Source: Alteromonas sp. RKMC-009 (GTDB lineage Bacteria; Pseudomonadota; Gammaproteobacteria; Enterobacterales; Alteromonadaceae). From it: DNA of 64,000 nucleotides. The stretch is taken from NCBI RefSeq assembly GCF_003584565.2, contig NZ_CP031010.1, positions 992,001-1,056,000 of the forward strand, read 5' to 3'. Shown here in pieces: positions 19,468 to 29,573 of this stretch. The number at the start of each line of letters is the position of its first letter. Positions within the stretch are counted from its first letter, which is position 1. The position numbers and the translations under genes were made by a program. The notes beneath the pieces are model-generated. The model had not been told where the DNA came from. It did no database searches and was given only the letters and a program-made list of their open reading frames with translations.

Positions 19468-20130
19468 GTGTTGAAAAAGCTTTTATTGATTGCCGGCTTA
19501 CTGGTTGCAAGTGTAACTGGCGGGGTGCAGGCCCAGGAAGTTAACGAACAAAACCCGTACGCACTGGTTAAAGAAGCCGGTCAGAAAACCTTTGATCGCA
19601 TCAAAGCCAGTCAGGCGCAGATCGAGAAAGATCCTGAAGAACTGCGCACCATCATGAAAGAAGAGTTGTTGCCTCATATCGATTATCAGTTCGCGGCTTT
19701 TAAAGTGCTGGGTAAATACTTCAAGTCAGTACCCAAAGATAAATTATCAGAATACGTTCAGGTATTCAGACAGTACCTTATCACGACTTATGCGGTAGCA
19801 ATGGGCTACTACGACAATCAGAAAGTGACTTTCGAGCCTGAAGGAGACTTTTCAGATAAAAAGTCTGTAACTGTGCGCGCTGTGGTTCAGGATCCCGGTC
19901 GCCCGGACATTAAAGTGGCATTCCAGGTTCGTAAGGACAGCCGGACTAACGAATGGAAAGCCTATGACATGGTCGCTGAAGGCATTAGCCTGCTGGACAG
20001 CAAGCGCAGTGAATTCGAACCTATTCTGCGTCAGGAAGGCATTGATGCCGTGCTGAAATTAATGCGTGAGAAAATCGAACAGCCTGTAGGCGAGCAAGTT
20101 AAGCAGGCACAAGATAAGGATGCTGCGTGA
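19468..20130 (+). CDS. mlaC: periplasmic phospholipid carrier MlaC
   Basis: 220 residues with a signal peptide (LKKLLLIAGLLVASVTGGVQA) and the MlaC/Tol-Ttg2 fold (LLPHIDYQFAAFKVLGKYFK; YDMVAEGISLLDSKRSEF). Shuttles phospholipid between MlaA-porin and MlaFEDB. GTG at 19468 or TTG at 19471; TAGGAG upstream suits both. Confidence 0.95.
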   Translation: MLKKLLLIAGLLVASVTGGVQAQEVNEQNPYALVKEAGQKTFDRIKASQAQIEKDPEELRTIMKEELLPHIDYQFAAFKVLGKYFKSVPKDKLSEYVQVFRQYLITTYAVAMGYYDNQKVTFEPEGDFSDKKSVTVRAVVQDPGRPDIKVAFQVRKDSRTNEWKAYDMVAEGISLLDSKRSEFEPILRQEGIDAVLKLMREKIEQPVGEQVKQAQDKDAA

Positions 20131-20435
20131 GTCTTTTTCAGCTAGGTGAAAATGGTATTGTGCATATTCACGGTCACCTCGACCGTGATACACTCGCTAA
20201 AAATTGGTGGGACATGTTAAGTTCCGCTGAAAAATCCGCTCTGGCAAAGCAGGGGCGCTGCATACTCGATTTAGGGGATGTAGAGCGAATCGACAGTGCC
20301 GGTCTCGCCTGGTTGATAAACGCTGTGCGTGACGGCAAAGGCAATCACGTAGATGTAGTACTGGCACAGGTGCCGGAGAAACTACTGAAACTGGCTAAAA
20401 TCAGCGACGTCGATACCCTGTTGCCCGTAGAATAA
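20127..20435 (+). CDS. mlaB: STAS-domain protein MlaB
   Basis: 102 residues; single STAS domain (CILDLGDVERIDSAGLAWLINAVRD), the cytoplasmic stabilising subunit of the Mla transporter. GTG start overlapping the mlaC stop (GTGA). Confidence 0.93.
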   Translation: MSLFQLGENGIVHIHGHLDRDTLAKNWWDMLSSAEKSALAKQGRCILDLGDVERIDSAGLAWLINAVRDGKGNHVDVVLAQVPEKLLKLAKISDVDTLLPVE

Positions 20436-20465
20436 TACGTTTCCAAATCTAAGAGTTAGCAGACC

Positions 20466-22000
<1,535 letters not shown>

Positions 22001-22043
22001 CCAGACAAGAACATCGTTACAGTTTACCTGTTTACGATTGCTC

Positions 22044-23288
22044 TTACCGGATCTTCGGAAAACGTAATAAAAAGTCAGCGCCACCAAGCTGACTTTTTTG
22101 TACCTCACATTCCCCGTCATGCCACAGCATAATGCGCCTGACGATGGCCAGACCCAAACCGGCCCCGCCACGCTCACGGCTTCTTGCTGCATCAGGCCGG
22201 TAGAATGGGACAAAAATCTTCTCTATGTTTTCTTCGCTTACCCCGGGCCCGTCATCTTCTACATGCAAAACAATGTGGTTACGGTTGTCACTTACCCGGA
22301 GCCGCACTTCCGTGCGGGCGTAGTGGATGGCATTTAGCAGCAGATTTTCAATAGCCCTGCCAATGTAATAATCGTCCCCCAGAACCACTAAACCGTCATT
22401 GTCCGCAGTAACTGAAACTGAGATGGCGGTATTTCCGGCAGTACGTTCTGCTAAATTTTCCGCCATTGCCCTTAACGGGATCTGACTGACATTCAGTTCA
22501 GGCTGACGTCCGTCGTGGCGCAAATAGTCCAGCATTTCCTGCACCATACGCTCAAGTTCATTCACGTCTTCCCGCATCGCCTTCCACCCTTCTTCATCAG
22601 CGGGACGTTCTGTTGCCAGCGCAAACTTAAGCCGCGCCAGCGGGGTACGCAGTTCGTGCGCGACTGCACCGGTCATTTCTTTATGCCGGTTAAATAATTC
22701 GGTTACCTGTGCACTGAGCTGATTTAACGCTTTAGCGATAGGCGCAACCACCGAGCGTTTAGGCAGCCATATTTTCCCGAAAGATCCATCGGCGTTAACG
22801 TTGCTCAGGCCGCGGGTAATGGTGGTGAGATCCCGCCAGAGTGGCCAGAGCCAGAGTGCAATCAATGCCCCGAGCAGAACGTAGAAAACCGTTGAATACC
22901 AAAGGGCACGTGAAAGAGAGCCGGTAACCGGCAGGGTCAGTTCATACAACGTGGTGTCGTCTGCGCGGGCGTATAACTGTATTGAGTCCTGATAGAACAG
23001 GGGAACGACTTCGCCGTTTTCCAGCGCCTGTTCCGATGCCGGACTGAAAGCCAGTGAGGCGGCAGGGATCACTCTGGGTTCCAGTTTTGCGCCGGCAAGC
23101 CAGGCGGCTCTTTCCTCCGGTTTCCTGGCAACAGTTTCCAGTGCAAGGACTATATCCGTTGCCTCGTCACTCAGGCCTTCGTCTGATGTAAAAAATAACG
23201 GTTCCAGCGCGGCACTTAACCCCGCCAGAGCAAGCGCGATAAAAAGATAAAGGCTCAGGAAAAGGCGGGTCACTTTAATCCCACGCAT
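22044..23288 (-). CDS. sensor histidine kinase, RstB-like
   Basis: 414 residues: membrane segment (about 8-28), periplasmic domain (about 29-130), second membrane segment (about 131-150), HAMP-like linker, HisKA with His211 in GAVAHELRTPLARLKF, and HATPase_c with a DDGPGV ATP-lid motif and GGAGLGLAIV. Overall order and the RstB-like membrane part fit the RstB family. It overlaps the response regulator gene by 14 bases; the ATG at 23288 has no good ribosome site, while a GTG five codons inside (23273) follows GGGA and may be the true start. Confidence 0.88.
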   Translation of the reverse strand: MRGIKVTRLFLSLYLFIALALAGLSAALEPLFFTSDEGLSDEATDIVLALETVARKPEERAAWLAGAKLEPRVIPAASLAFSPASEQALENGEVVPLFYQDSIQLYARADDTTLYELTLPVTGSLSRALWYSTVFYVLLGALIALWLWPLWRDLTTITRGLSNVNADGSFGKIWLPKRSVVAPIAKALNQLSAQVTELFNRHKEMTGAVAHELRTPLARLKFALATERPADEEGWKAMREDVNELERMVQEMLDYLRHDGRQPELNVSQIPLRAMAENLAERTAGNTAISVSVTADNDGLVVLGDDYYIGRAIENLLLNAIHYARTEVRLRVSDNRNHIVLHVEDDGPGVSEENIEKIFVPFYRPDAARSRERGGAGLGLAIVRRIMLWHDGECEVQKSQLGGADFLLRFPKIR

Positions 23289-23979
23289 CTGCGACGAAGA
23301 AAAAGCCTTTACCCCAAATCGTTTTTATACGGTAAGGGTTGCTGGGATTATCGTGAAGCTTTTTCCTGAGTCTCGACACCCGAACGTCAGCGGAACGGTC
23401 GAGGCCATCATATTCTCTGCCGATGATCTCTTCGTAAATGGTGTTCCTGTCCACCACTTCAGAGGGGTGACTGGCGAGCAACCATAACATATCGAATTCG
23501 TGACTGGTCAGGGTGATTTCTTCACCGTGTAATAATACCTGTCTGGCCGCTTTGTCGACGGTAAGGTTCCCATACGTCAGAACCGGTTCACGTCCCGCTT
23601 CATTGGGCCGTCCGGCAGATTTGATACGACGCAGGAGTGCATGAACACGTGCCAGCAGAACTCTGGGTTCTATGGGTTTGGTGACATAATCGTCTGCGCC
23701 GATTTCCAGTCCAAGCACCTGGTCGAAATCATCATCCCTGGCAGTCATAAACAGCAGCGGGCCTTCATAATGACGTCTCAGATGCTTGCAGAGTGTAAAG
23801 CCATCATCACCCGGTAACATCACATCCAAAATGACCAGTGACGGCTTTTGCAGCTTTACTGTTGAAATAAGCTGACTACCGTCAGCCATTGCAGTAACGT
23901 CAAAATGATGCTGCTGAAGAAAATCTTTGACCAGCGTGCGTAAACGGGCGTCATCTTCCACAAGGACAATATGTGACAT
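23275..23979 (-). CDS. OmpR-family response regulator, RstA-like
   Basis: About 234 residues; intact receiver (acidic pair in VLVEDDAR, Asp52 in VILDVMLPG, Lys in DDYVTKPI) and winged-helix output domain ending IKTIWGKGFFF. The ATG at 23979 overlaps the stop of the DUF3019 gene by one base (TGATG), better than the longer frame starting at 23994. Its kinase follows immediately. It may regulate the mipA-DUF3019 genes in its own operon; that is inferred from position. Confidence 0.9.
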   Translation of the reverse strand: MSHIVLVEDDARLRTLVKDFLQQHHFDVTAMADGSQLISTVKLQKPSLVILDVMLPGDDGFTLCKHLRRHYEGPLLFMTARDDDFDQVLGLEIGADDYVTKPIEPRVLLARVHALLRRIKSAGRPNEAGREPVLTYGNLTVDKAARQVLLHGEEITLTSHEFDMLWLLASHPSEVVDRNTIYEEIIGREYDGLDRSADVRVSRLRKKLHDNPSNPYRIKTIWGKGFFFVADAWD

Positions 23980-24347
23980 CAGAACAGACTCCATGGATCA
24001 CGAACCCGTTTTCGCTTTTCTTTTTGTTTCCATTTCACCAGCAATTTTTGGGAATAGATAACATCGCCACGGGTATTTTTTATAAAAATCCAGCTGTCAT
24101 GCTTTAGCCGGACAGTCTGAGGCGGCAGGCTCCCTGTACCGCAGAAAAGCTGCTTCTCATCTGCATAAACACAAAATTCATTATCAACGGCATGCTGTGG
24201 TACATGAATAGTGATGCGCATTTCACAGGGCTCTGTTTGTTGCTCTCCAACACATATCTGGGGCATGATCTCCCAGCTTTCTCCCCGTGCCGTGTTGCAG
24301 AGCAGAAAAGTAAATACGAGTATTATTGTTATGATCTTCCCTGACAC
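23979..24347 (-). CDS. DUF3019 exported protein
   Basis: 122 residues with signal peptide (MSGKIITIILVFTFLLCNTARG). DUF3019 pattern: QICVGEQQTEPCEMRITI, four Cys that could form two disulfides (C32/C41 and C58/C69 region), a KHDSWIFIKNTRG block and a basic C-terminus. Such proteins are typical neighbours of MipA and a two-component pair in Alteromonadales and Shewanella; role unknown, perhaps a periplasmic signal input for the kinase. Confidence 0.8.
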   Translation of the reverse strand: MSGKIITIILVFTFLLCNTARGESWEIMPQICVGEQQTEPCEMRITIHVPQHAVDNEFCVYADEKQLFCGTGSLPPQTVRLKHDSWIFIKNTRGDVIYSQKLLVKWKQKEKRKRVRDPWSLF

Positions 24348-24358
24348 ACCCGGCTCCG

Positions 24359-25222
24359 CTAAAACTGGTATGTCAGGCCGGTGAAGACCGTGAGAATATC
24401 ATGACCGGTCAACAACGGGCTTTCCGTCACCGCGTCGGGAAGATACTGATAACGGGTAAAGGCCAGTAAGCCCCAGTGTTTGTTAAACTGCCTGGTTACC
24501 GCTACATTGACACCCGGCCTGAATCCGCTGCCGGCACTGTACCAGAGCCGCTTATCTGGAGTGTCCTTTCCATCAATACCATAGTAATAGTCGTTAAATG
24601 TCCTGTTGTTCCATACCAGTTGCGGACTGACACTGAACAGCCATTTCTGCCAGCGGTGACTGAAACGCCAGGCAATACGGGCCTTTACACCCTGGTGGAT
24701 CCCTGCGATGTCTTTCTCTACAGAAAATTGCCACTCGTTGGCGGGTGAGCTGCCGGCATGGAGCCGTACTCCTGCATGTCCGCCATTTCTGCGATCTGCA
24801 ATACTGTCTACGTTGATCTCTGTATTGGCTTCGGCGGCCGGAGTGACAGCCAACTGCTCACGGGAAAACAGCTCTGCCGGGGTGGCATCGAAACCTTCAT
24901 AGGAAAAGAAAGGACGGGCTTCACGATCGATAACCAGATAGGCATCAACAGACAAACCCGGCTGGTTGCTTTGCCATTGATAACCGAATTCAAAATTATC
25001 AAAATAAAAGGACTCAGCGTACCAGGCTATATCGCCAATCAGAACGAGTGACTGTGTACTGCCGCCCCTCAACGGATTAGTCCGGCCGCCAGCACCAACG
25101 GCCGCGGCTACCCGCCACTGACCAGTATCAATGCATTCACCTTTACTGTTGCATCCGCTCGCTGCGAGGGCCGGGCCTGTGAAAAGGGTGCAAATAAGAA
25201 TGAACAAACGAATTTTCAACAA
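24359..25222 (-). CDS. MipA/OmpV-family outer-membrane protein
   Basis: 287 residues; signal peptide (MLKIRLFILICTLFTGPALA) and a beta-barrel with alternating pattern ending in LTGLTYQF-like aromatic terminus (VFTGLTYQF). MipA/OmpV proteins are outer-membrane scaffolds or porin-like proteins often induced by antibiotics or osmotic change through an adjacent two-component system. First gene of the four-gene operon. Confidence 0.82.
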   Translation of the reverse strand: MLKIRLFILICTLFTGPALAASGCNSKGECIDTGQWRVAAAVGAGGRTNPLRGGSTQSLVLIGDIAWYAESFYFDNFEFGYQWQSNQPGLSVDAYLVIDREARPFFSYEGFDATPAELFSREQLAVTPAAEANTEINVDSIADRRNGGHAGVRLHAGSSPANEWQFSVEKDIAGIHQGVKARIAWRFSHRWQKWLFSVSPQLVWNNRTFNDYYYGIDGKDTPDKRLWYSAGSGFRPGVNVAVTRQFNKHWGLLAFTRYQYLPDAVTESPLLTGHDILTVFTGLTYQF

Positions 25223-25248
25223 ACAAAACTCTTCAGGTGACGTACCGG

Positions 25249-25272
25249 TAATCTGATGCAGCCATCAGATTA
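25249..25272. promoter_or_regulatory. perfect 10-bp inverted repeat upstream of mipA
   Basis: TAATCTGATG (25249-25258) and CATCAGATTA (25263-25272) with a CAGC spacer, 27-50 bases before the mipA start. No T tract follows, so an operator or a 5'-UTR hairpin is more likely than a terminator. Confidence 0.5.
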
Positions 25273-25752
25273 GCCTGCCGGCGGATTGCAAGAAAGGGGC
25301 AGTTACAATTTAAAACAAATCTGTACGCTTTGGATCTGACGAATTGTGTCAGGGCAGGTATGCTGGCTGCATATTTTCTCAATCAGAATTAACAAGTGGT
25401 TTACATCGTCAGTAAACGTTACGGGATAGTTCGGGAAAATCACTGAAAAGAATATTAAATAATACTGAATTGCTTTTGCCGGCTGTCAATTTTTTGCAAT
25501 CTGTGGTACATATACTTTTGCCTGAGTTGACAGTTATCTTTTTAATCTGTCTACCGGTCGAAAAAGACAAAAAAATAACAAGTCCATAGGCATTTCTGGT
25601 TTGTATTAAGAGGTAACTGATTACCCGGTTAAGCATTTCAGAGATAGACCTGACGAATCCATCTCAATTTGTTTGTATAGACACAATACAAGTATGTGGT
25701 TCAGGGAAGTGTCAAAATTAATGGATAAGATTGAATTTATTGGGGTTCGCGC
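25273..25752. other. AT-rich intergenic region
   Basis: About 480 bases without a convincing gene. It should contain the mipA promoter and that of the small plus-strand gene at 25753. One operator-like element is visible: TTGTAT (25673-25678) and ATACAA (25686-25691) with a 7-base spacer. Confidence 0.5.
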
Positions 25753-25977
25753 GTGAGTAATGTAATTTCAGTCCGGCAACAGTTCCGGCGGGTACTGAGT
25801 ACTGATCCAAAGGATGCTATACCAGCAGTGTTGTTCAGCCTGATGGTGGCCACTATCGTATTTATCGGTGAGCCGCCTTATGCACTGGCTAAAGAGCCTG
25901 ATTTAGAAAAAACAGCACAGACAGAGAGGCATTGTCCTGACAATCTTCCCTGCCAGACAATGAAAAACCGGAGTTAA
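25753..25977 (+). CDS. small protein of unknown function with one membrane segment
   Basis: 74 residues from a GTG start, MSNVISVRQQFRRVLSTD..., with a single hydrophobic segment (AIPAVLFSLMVATIVFIG) and a hydrophilic C-terminus with two Cys (CPDNLPC). Alternative starts are few. The stop codon lies inside the loop of a strong terminator, which argues that the transcript ends here and that this short frame is real. I do not recognise the family. Confidence 0.45.
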   Translation: MSNVISVRQQFRRVLSTDPKDAIPAVLFSLMVATIVFIGEPPYALAKEPDLEKTAQTERHCPDNLPCQTMKNRS

Positions 25978-25992
25978 ACTCCGGTTTTTTTT
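25966..25992 (+). terminator. rho-independent terminator containing a stop codon
   Basis: AACCGGAG / CTCCGGTT stem with the TAA of the preceding small gene in the loop and a run of eight T. Confidence 0.85.
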
Positions 25993-26040
25993 GTGTCAGA
26001 CGAACGTCTCCGGCAACAACCGGAAAGCATGAGGAGGTCT

Positions 26041-27114
26041 TTATGAAGCCGGTTGCCCCAGCTCTGCCACTGTTGCTGAAATCATCATATTTTCCCCGCC
26101 ACGGCTGATGTTCAGCTCGAGTGTTGTACCGGGATCTGTTTCGGCAATCATATCCAGTGTTTTCGATGCACTTTCCAACTGTATACCGTCAATAGCCAGA
26201 ATCACATCTCCGGCCCGCAAACCGGCCTGATCTGCAGGGCTGCCGTTGGCCACTGCCGTGACTTCGATACCGGGCGTTCCACGATATTCGCTTCCAAGGA
26301 AGCCCAGTTGTCCGCGGATCACCTTGCCATTCTGGATGATGTCATCCATTACCCGTCGCGCCAGTTCATAAGGGACCGCAAAGTTGATACCGTCCACGTT
26401 ACGCACGCCGTTACGGGAATCCCTGACCTGGAAGTTGGCGTTGGTAATGCCTACCAGAGTACCGTTGCTGTCGACCAGTGCGCCGCCGGAGTTCCCCTGA
26501 TTCAGTACCGCATCTGTCTGAATAAAATCAACGTAATTAGACAGTCCGTTTCGTCCGGCGCGGCTGACAATACCATGAGTAATAGTTTGGCCGAGATCGA
26601 AAGGGTTGCCGATGGCCATGACCATGTCACCGACGTGCAAATCAGGCTCGTCCATCTGAGGAATAACATGCAGGCTGTCCGCATTCACTTTAAGCACGGC
26701 AAGGTCAGTAAGCTGATCAGTACCAACAATCTGGGCTTCCAGTACACGGCCGTCCTGCACAGCAACAAAAATGCTGTCGGCATTTTCAACGACGTGGTTA
26801 CAGGTTAACAGGTAACCGTTCTCTGTCATGATGACGCCGGAACCCAAACTGGCCCGTTCACGTGCACGGTTACGGAAAATGCCGGTGTCGTTTTCAATAC
26901 TGACACTGTAGATGTTTACAACAGCAGGCGCGGAGCGGCTTAATGCTGTGTAATGAGATTGCCTTGCCGGACGGGTAGTGTTGCCGGAGAAAAAGTTGTC
27001 ACCAAAGCCTGTACCGCTTCTTAAATCCGGCATGAAGACCAGCATAAGTGCTGCTACTACAAGGCCCAGTACGATAGATTTGATGATAAATAAAAAGAAT
27101 TGCTTGCCTGCCAC
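26041..27114 (-). CDS. degS: site-2-cascade serine protease DegS
   Basis: 357 residues; N-terminal membrane anchor (about 8-28), trypsin-like domain with His107 (LLTCNHVVENAD), Asp137 (QLTDLAVL) and Ser209 (NQGNSGGAL), one PDZ domain (about 255-350). One PDZ plus a membrane anchor marks DegS, the protease that senses misfolded porin C-termini and starts RseA cleavage in the sigma-E response. Downstream of degQ in the same direction, the usual pairing. Confidence 0.93.
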   Translation of the reverse strand: MAGKQFFLFIIKSIVLGLVVAALMLVFMPDLRSGTGFGDNFFSGNTTRPARQSHYTALSRSAPAVVNIYSVSIENDTGIFRNRARERASLGSGVIMTENGYLLTCNHVVENADSIFVAVQDGRVLEAQIVGTDQLTDLAVLKVNADSLHVIPQMDEPDLHVGDMVMAIGNPFDLGQTITHGIVSRAGRNGLSNYVDFIQTDAVLNQGNSGGALVDSNGTLVGITNANFQVRDSRNGVRNVDGINFAVPYELARRVMDDIIQNGKVIRGQLGFLGSEYRGTPGIEVTAVANGSPADQAGLRAGDVILAIDGIQLESASKTLDMIAETDPGTTLELNISRGGENMMISATVAELGQPAS

Positions 27115-27221
27115 GCCTGACTCATTCCATTTTGCCTCTTAACATTATGAACGAGGCGGGGTTCATTAATGTTAAGGATATCACCTAAATGATTGAATAC
27201 CAATCAGGTCATCGGTTTAGC

Positions 27222-27259
27222 AAAAACAAAACGGGCCGGCAGTATTCGCTGCCGGCCCG
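27222..27259 (-). terminator. rho-independent terminator after degQ
   Basis: CGGGCCGGCAG / CTGCCGGCCCG 11-bp stem (27232-27242 and 27249-27259) followed on the minus strand by TTTTGTTTTTG. Confidence 0.9.
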
Positions 27260-27285
27260 CTGTATCTTCACTGCATTTTAATTGC

Positions 27286-28656
27286 TTAGCGAATGACCAG
27301 ATAAATGGTGGCGGAGCCCCGTCTGACATTCAGTGCAATGACATTTTCACCGGAATCATCCAGTTTCTCACGGAATTCCGCGACAGTGGTCACTCGTTGG
27401 CGGTTAACACCAATGATCACGTCTTCAGGCTGAAGGCCGATACGTGCTGCAGGCGTGTTGCGCTCGATTTCAGACACTTTCACACCATCGTTGCCGGCTT
27501 CGTCTTTTCCGTTCACCAGTGTTGCACCTTCAAGCGCAGGGTGAATGGTTGCGGCAGTCACTTTGCTGTCAGCTGCATCGTCGAGCACCACGTTCACGGT
27601 TTTTTCTTCGCCGTCACGAATAATCGTCAGCTCAACTTCAGCGCCGGCACCCATACTGGCAATTTTGGCAGCCATTTCACGGAAACTGTGAAGACCACGA
27701 CCATTCACTTCAGTGATAATATCACCGGCTTTCAGGCCACCTTTTTCAGCCGCAGACTCCGGCGTTACTTCACGAACGAAGGCTCCGCGGTTAGCACTTA
27801 CGCCCATCGCTTTTGCCAGTCCGGCATCAACATCATTGCCGGTAATTCCCAGCAGTCCGCGACGCACTTCACCAAATTCAGCAATCTGATCCACGAGGTT
27901 TTTCATCATATTGCTTGGAATAGCAAATCCGATACCTACGTTGCCACCGTTAGGCCCGAAAATGGCCGTGTTGATACCCACCAGCTCACCGCGCAGGTTC
28001 ACCAGCGCACCACCGGAATTACCACGGTTGATGGCTGCATCGGTCTGAATGTAGTCTTCATAACCGCCAATGTTCAGGCCGGAGCGGCCCATGGCTGAAA
28101 TGATACCGGAAGTAACGGTTTGTGACAGACCGAACGGATTACCGATAGCTACTACGTAGTCGCCAACACGCATTTCATCTGAGTCAGACAGGGGCAATGC
28201 CGTCAGTTTTTCCGCTTCAATTTTCAAAAGTGCGATATCACTTTGTTCATCAGCACCCAGCTTTTTGGCTTTAAATTCGCGGCCGTCACTCAGTTTTACG
28301 GTAATCTCGTCGGCGTTCTCAACGACATGGTTATTCGTAACTACGTAGCCTTTTTCCGAATCGATAATGACGCCGGAACCTAGCCCTTTAAATGGTCTTT
28401 CCTGAACCTGCTCCTGCGGGCCGCCAAAGAAGTAGCGGAACATTTCCGGTACCTGCCGCGTGGCAGTTTGCGTACCTTCTACGGAAATGCTCACCACAGC
28501 CGGCATGGCTTCTTCAAGCATGGGTGCCAGTGAAGGCACTTCCTGTTTTTTATCATCGCCGAAGAAAGGTAACGCAGCGCCTGCCGTGGCAGACATACCC
28601 AAAGTACTGGCGACAACACTGGAGACAACCAACATCTGGCGTAGAGATTTCTTCAT
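27286..28656 (-). CDS. degQ: periplasmic serine endoprotease/chaperone DegQ-like (Do family)
   Basis: 456 residues; signal peptide (ending TAGA), protease domain with His110, Asp140 and Ser214 (NRGNSGGALVN), and two PDZ domains (about 255-345 and 365-455). Length and position next to degS fit DegQ; Alteromonadales often have a single DegP/DegQ that covers both roles. Confidence 0.92.
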   Translation of the reverse strand: MKKSLRQMLVVSSVVASTLGMSATAGAALPFFGDDKKQEVPSLAPMLEEAMPAVVSISVEGTQTATRQVPEMFRYFFGGPQEQVQERPFKGLGSGVIIDSEKGYVVTNNHVVENADEITVKLSDGREFKAKKLGADEQSDIALLKIEAEKLTALPLSDSDEMRVGDYVVAIGNPFGLSQTVTSGIISAMGRSGLNIGGYEDYIQTDAAINRGNSGGALVNLRGELVGINTAIFGPNGGNVGIGFAIPSNMMKNLVDQIAEFGEVRRGLLGITGNDVDAGLAKAMGVSANRGAFVREVTPESAAEKGGLKAGDIITEVNGRGLHSFREMAAKIASMGAGAEVELTIIRDGEEKTVNVVLDDAADSKVTAATIHPALEGATLVNGKDEAGNDGVKVSEIERNTPAARIGLQPEDVIIGVNRQRVTTVAEFREKLDDSGENVIALNVRRGSATIYLVIR

Positions 28657-28736
28657 ATTCGCTTACACTCCTCATGTTTCATGCGATATGGTTACTATCA
28701 CTGACAGACTCAGGTAAGTGAGAAAAAGTTCCTGAA

Positions 28737-29177
28737 TCAGTCCTTTTCTGCGGTAGAACGACCGGCGTTGCCGACAAACAAACCGGAACTTGCGTTAGCA
28801 AAGTCTTTAGGCTGAGTGTCAGAAACCGGTGCAGGTTTGCTCTTTTCTCTCCCCTGCATATTGTTACGTAAATAGGTAGTAGCCTGCTCACCATAGAAAG
28901 GTACGCCCGGCGCATCGCCGTCTTCGCCCTGAGTAAGCAAGGTTTCATAATCAGCAACCTGTTGCTTTAATGCCTGGCATTGCTTTTCAATAGACTCAAC
29001 CGCCTGACGGGTCTGGTGAATGTGATGTGTCGCTTGCTGAGACATCAGTTCCTTAATATTTTGCTCTGCCTGTTTAGCCGAACCGGAAGCGCCGTCACGG
29101 GTATACATATAACGGGCAACAAAGAAGCCGATAATCAGGCCCGCAATCAGCAGGGCAACAGGAATTAAAACGTCCAT
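28737..29177 (-). CDS. zapG: DUF1043 membrane protein, YhcB/ZapG type
   Basis: 146 residues; one N-terminal membrane segment (LIPVALLIAGLIIGFFVARYM), a coiled-coil region (about 30-85) and a low-complexity tail ending ASSGLFVGNAGRSTAEKD. YhcB/ZapG takes part in cell-envelope synthesis and division. Upstream of degQ and divergent from zapE, as in E. coli. Confidence 0.88.
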   Translation of the reverse strand: MDVLIPVALLIAGLIIGFFVARYMYTRDGASGSAKQAEQNIKELMSQQATHHIHQTRQAVESIEKQCQALKQQVADYETLLTQGEDGDAPGVPFYGEQATTYLRNNMQGREKSKPAPVSDTQPKDFANASSGLFVGNAGRSTAEKD

Positions 29178-29573
29178 TCATTTCTCCAAAAATCTCTGTG
29201 TTCATAACTATTTGAGTTAAGCACAGTAAAACAATCACTCATGCCGACTATAGCAAGTAATGAGCGTGAATGCGCATTGCGAATTGTTGCAAAATGCGGA
29301 TATGGCGATAAAGTTTGATTTCGTCGTTTTTTTCGACGATTCAAAGCAAATCATTGCCTGTAAACCTTATCTGCAGCCCGGCATTGCGTTATGATAGTGT
29401 CTTATTCAGGTTTATACGGTATTTGGTTTTACTTCGACCAATACCACCCCGCATAACACACAGCGCTGCGATTCTACCTGTATTTATCCGGAATTTAAGA
29501 TCAGATTTTGTTTTTTCAAGGAGGTCGGTGCAGCGGACCTTCTGCCTACCTTCTATCGGGAGTAGTTTCGGCG
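29178..29573. promoter_or_regulatory. divergent zapG/zapE intergenic region
   Basis: About 395 bases between the divergent starts. The zapE frame is open back to 29508 but without family resemblance before 29574. I see no clear hairpin or operator; it presumably contains both promoters. Confidence 0.5.

Noticed and set aside
27193..28098. 301-residue plus-strand ORF
   Set aside because: Antisense to degQ, whose protease triad and PDZ domains are intact; the antisense frame shows no family motif and has no ribosome site.
29508..29573. 22-residue N-terminal extension of ZapE
   Set aside because: Not like the family start; ATG 29574 has GGGAG upstream.
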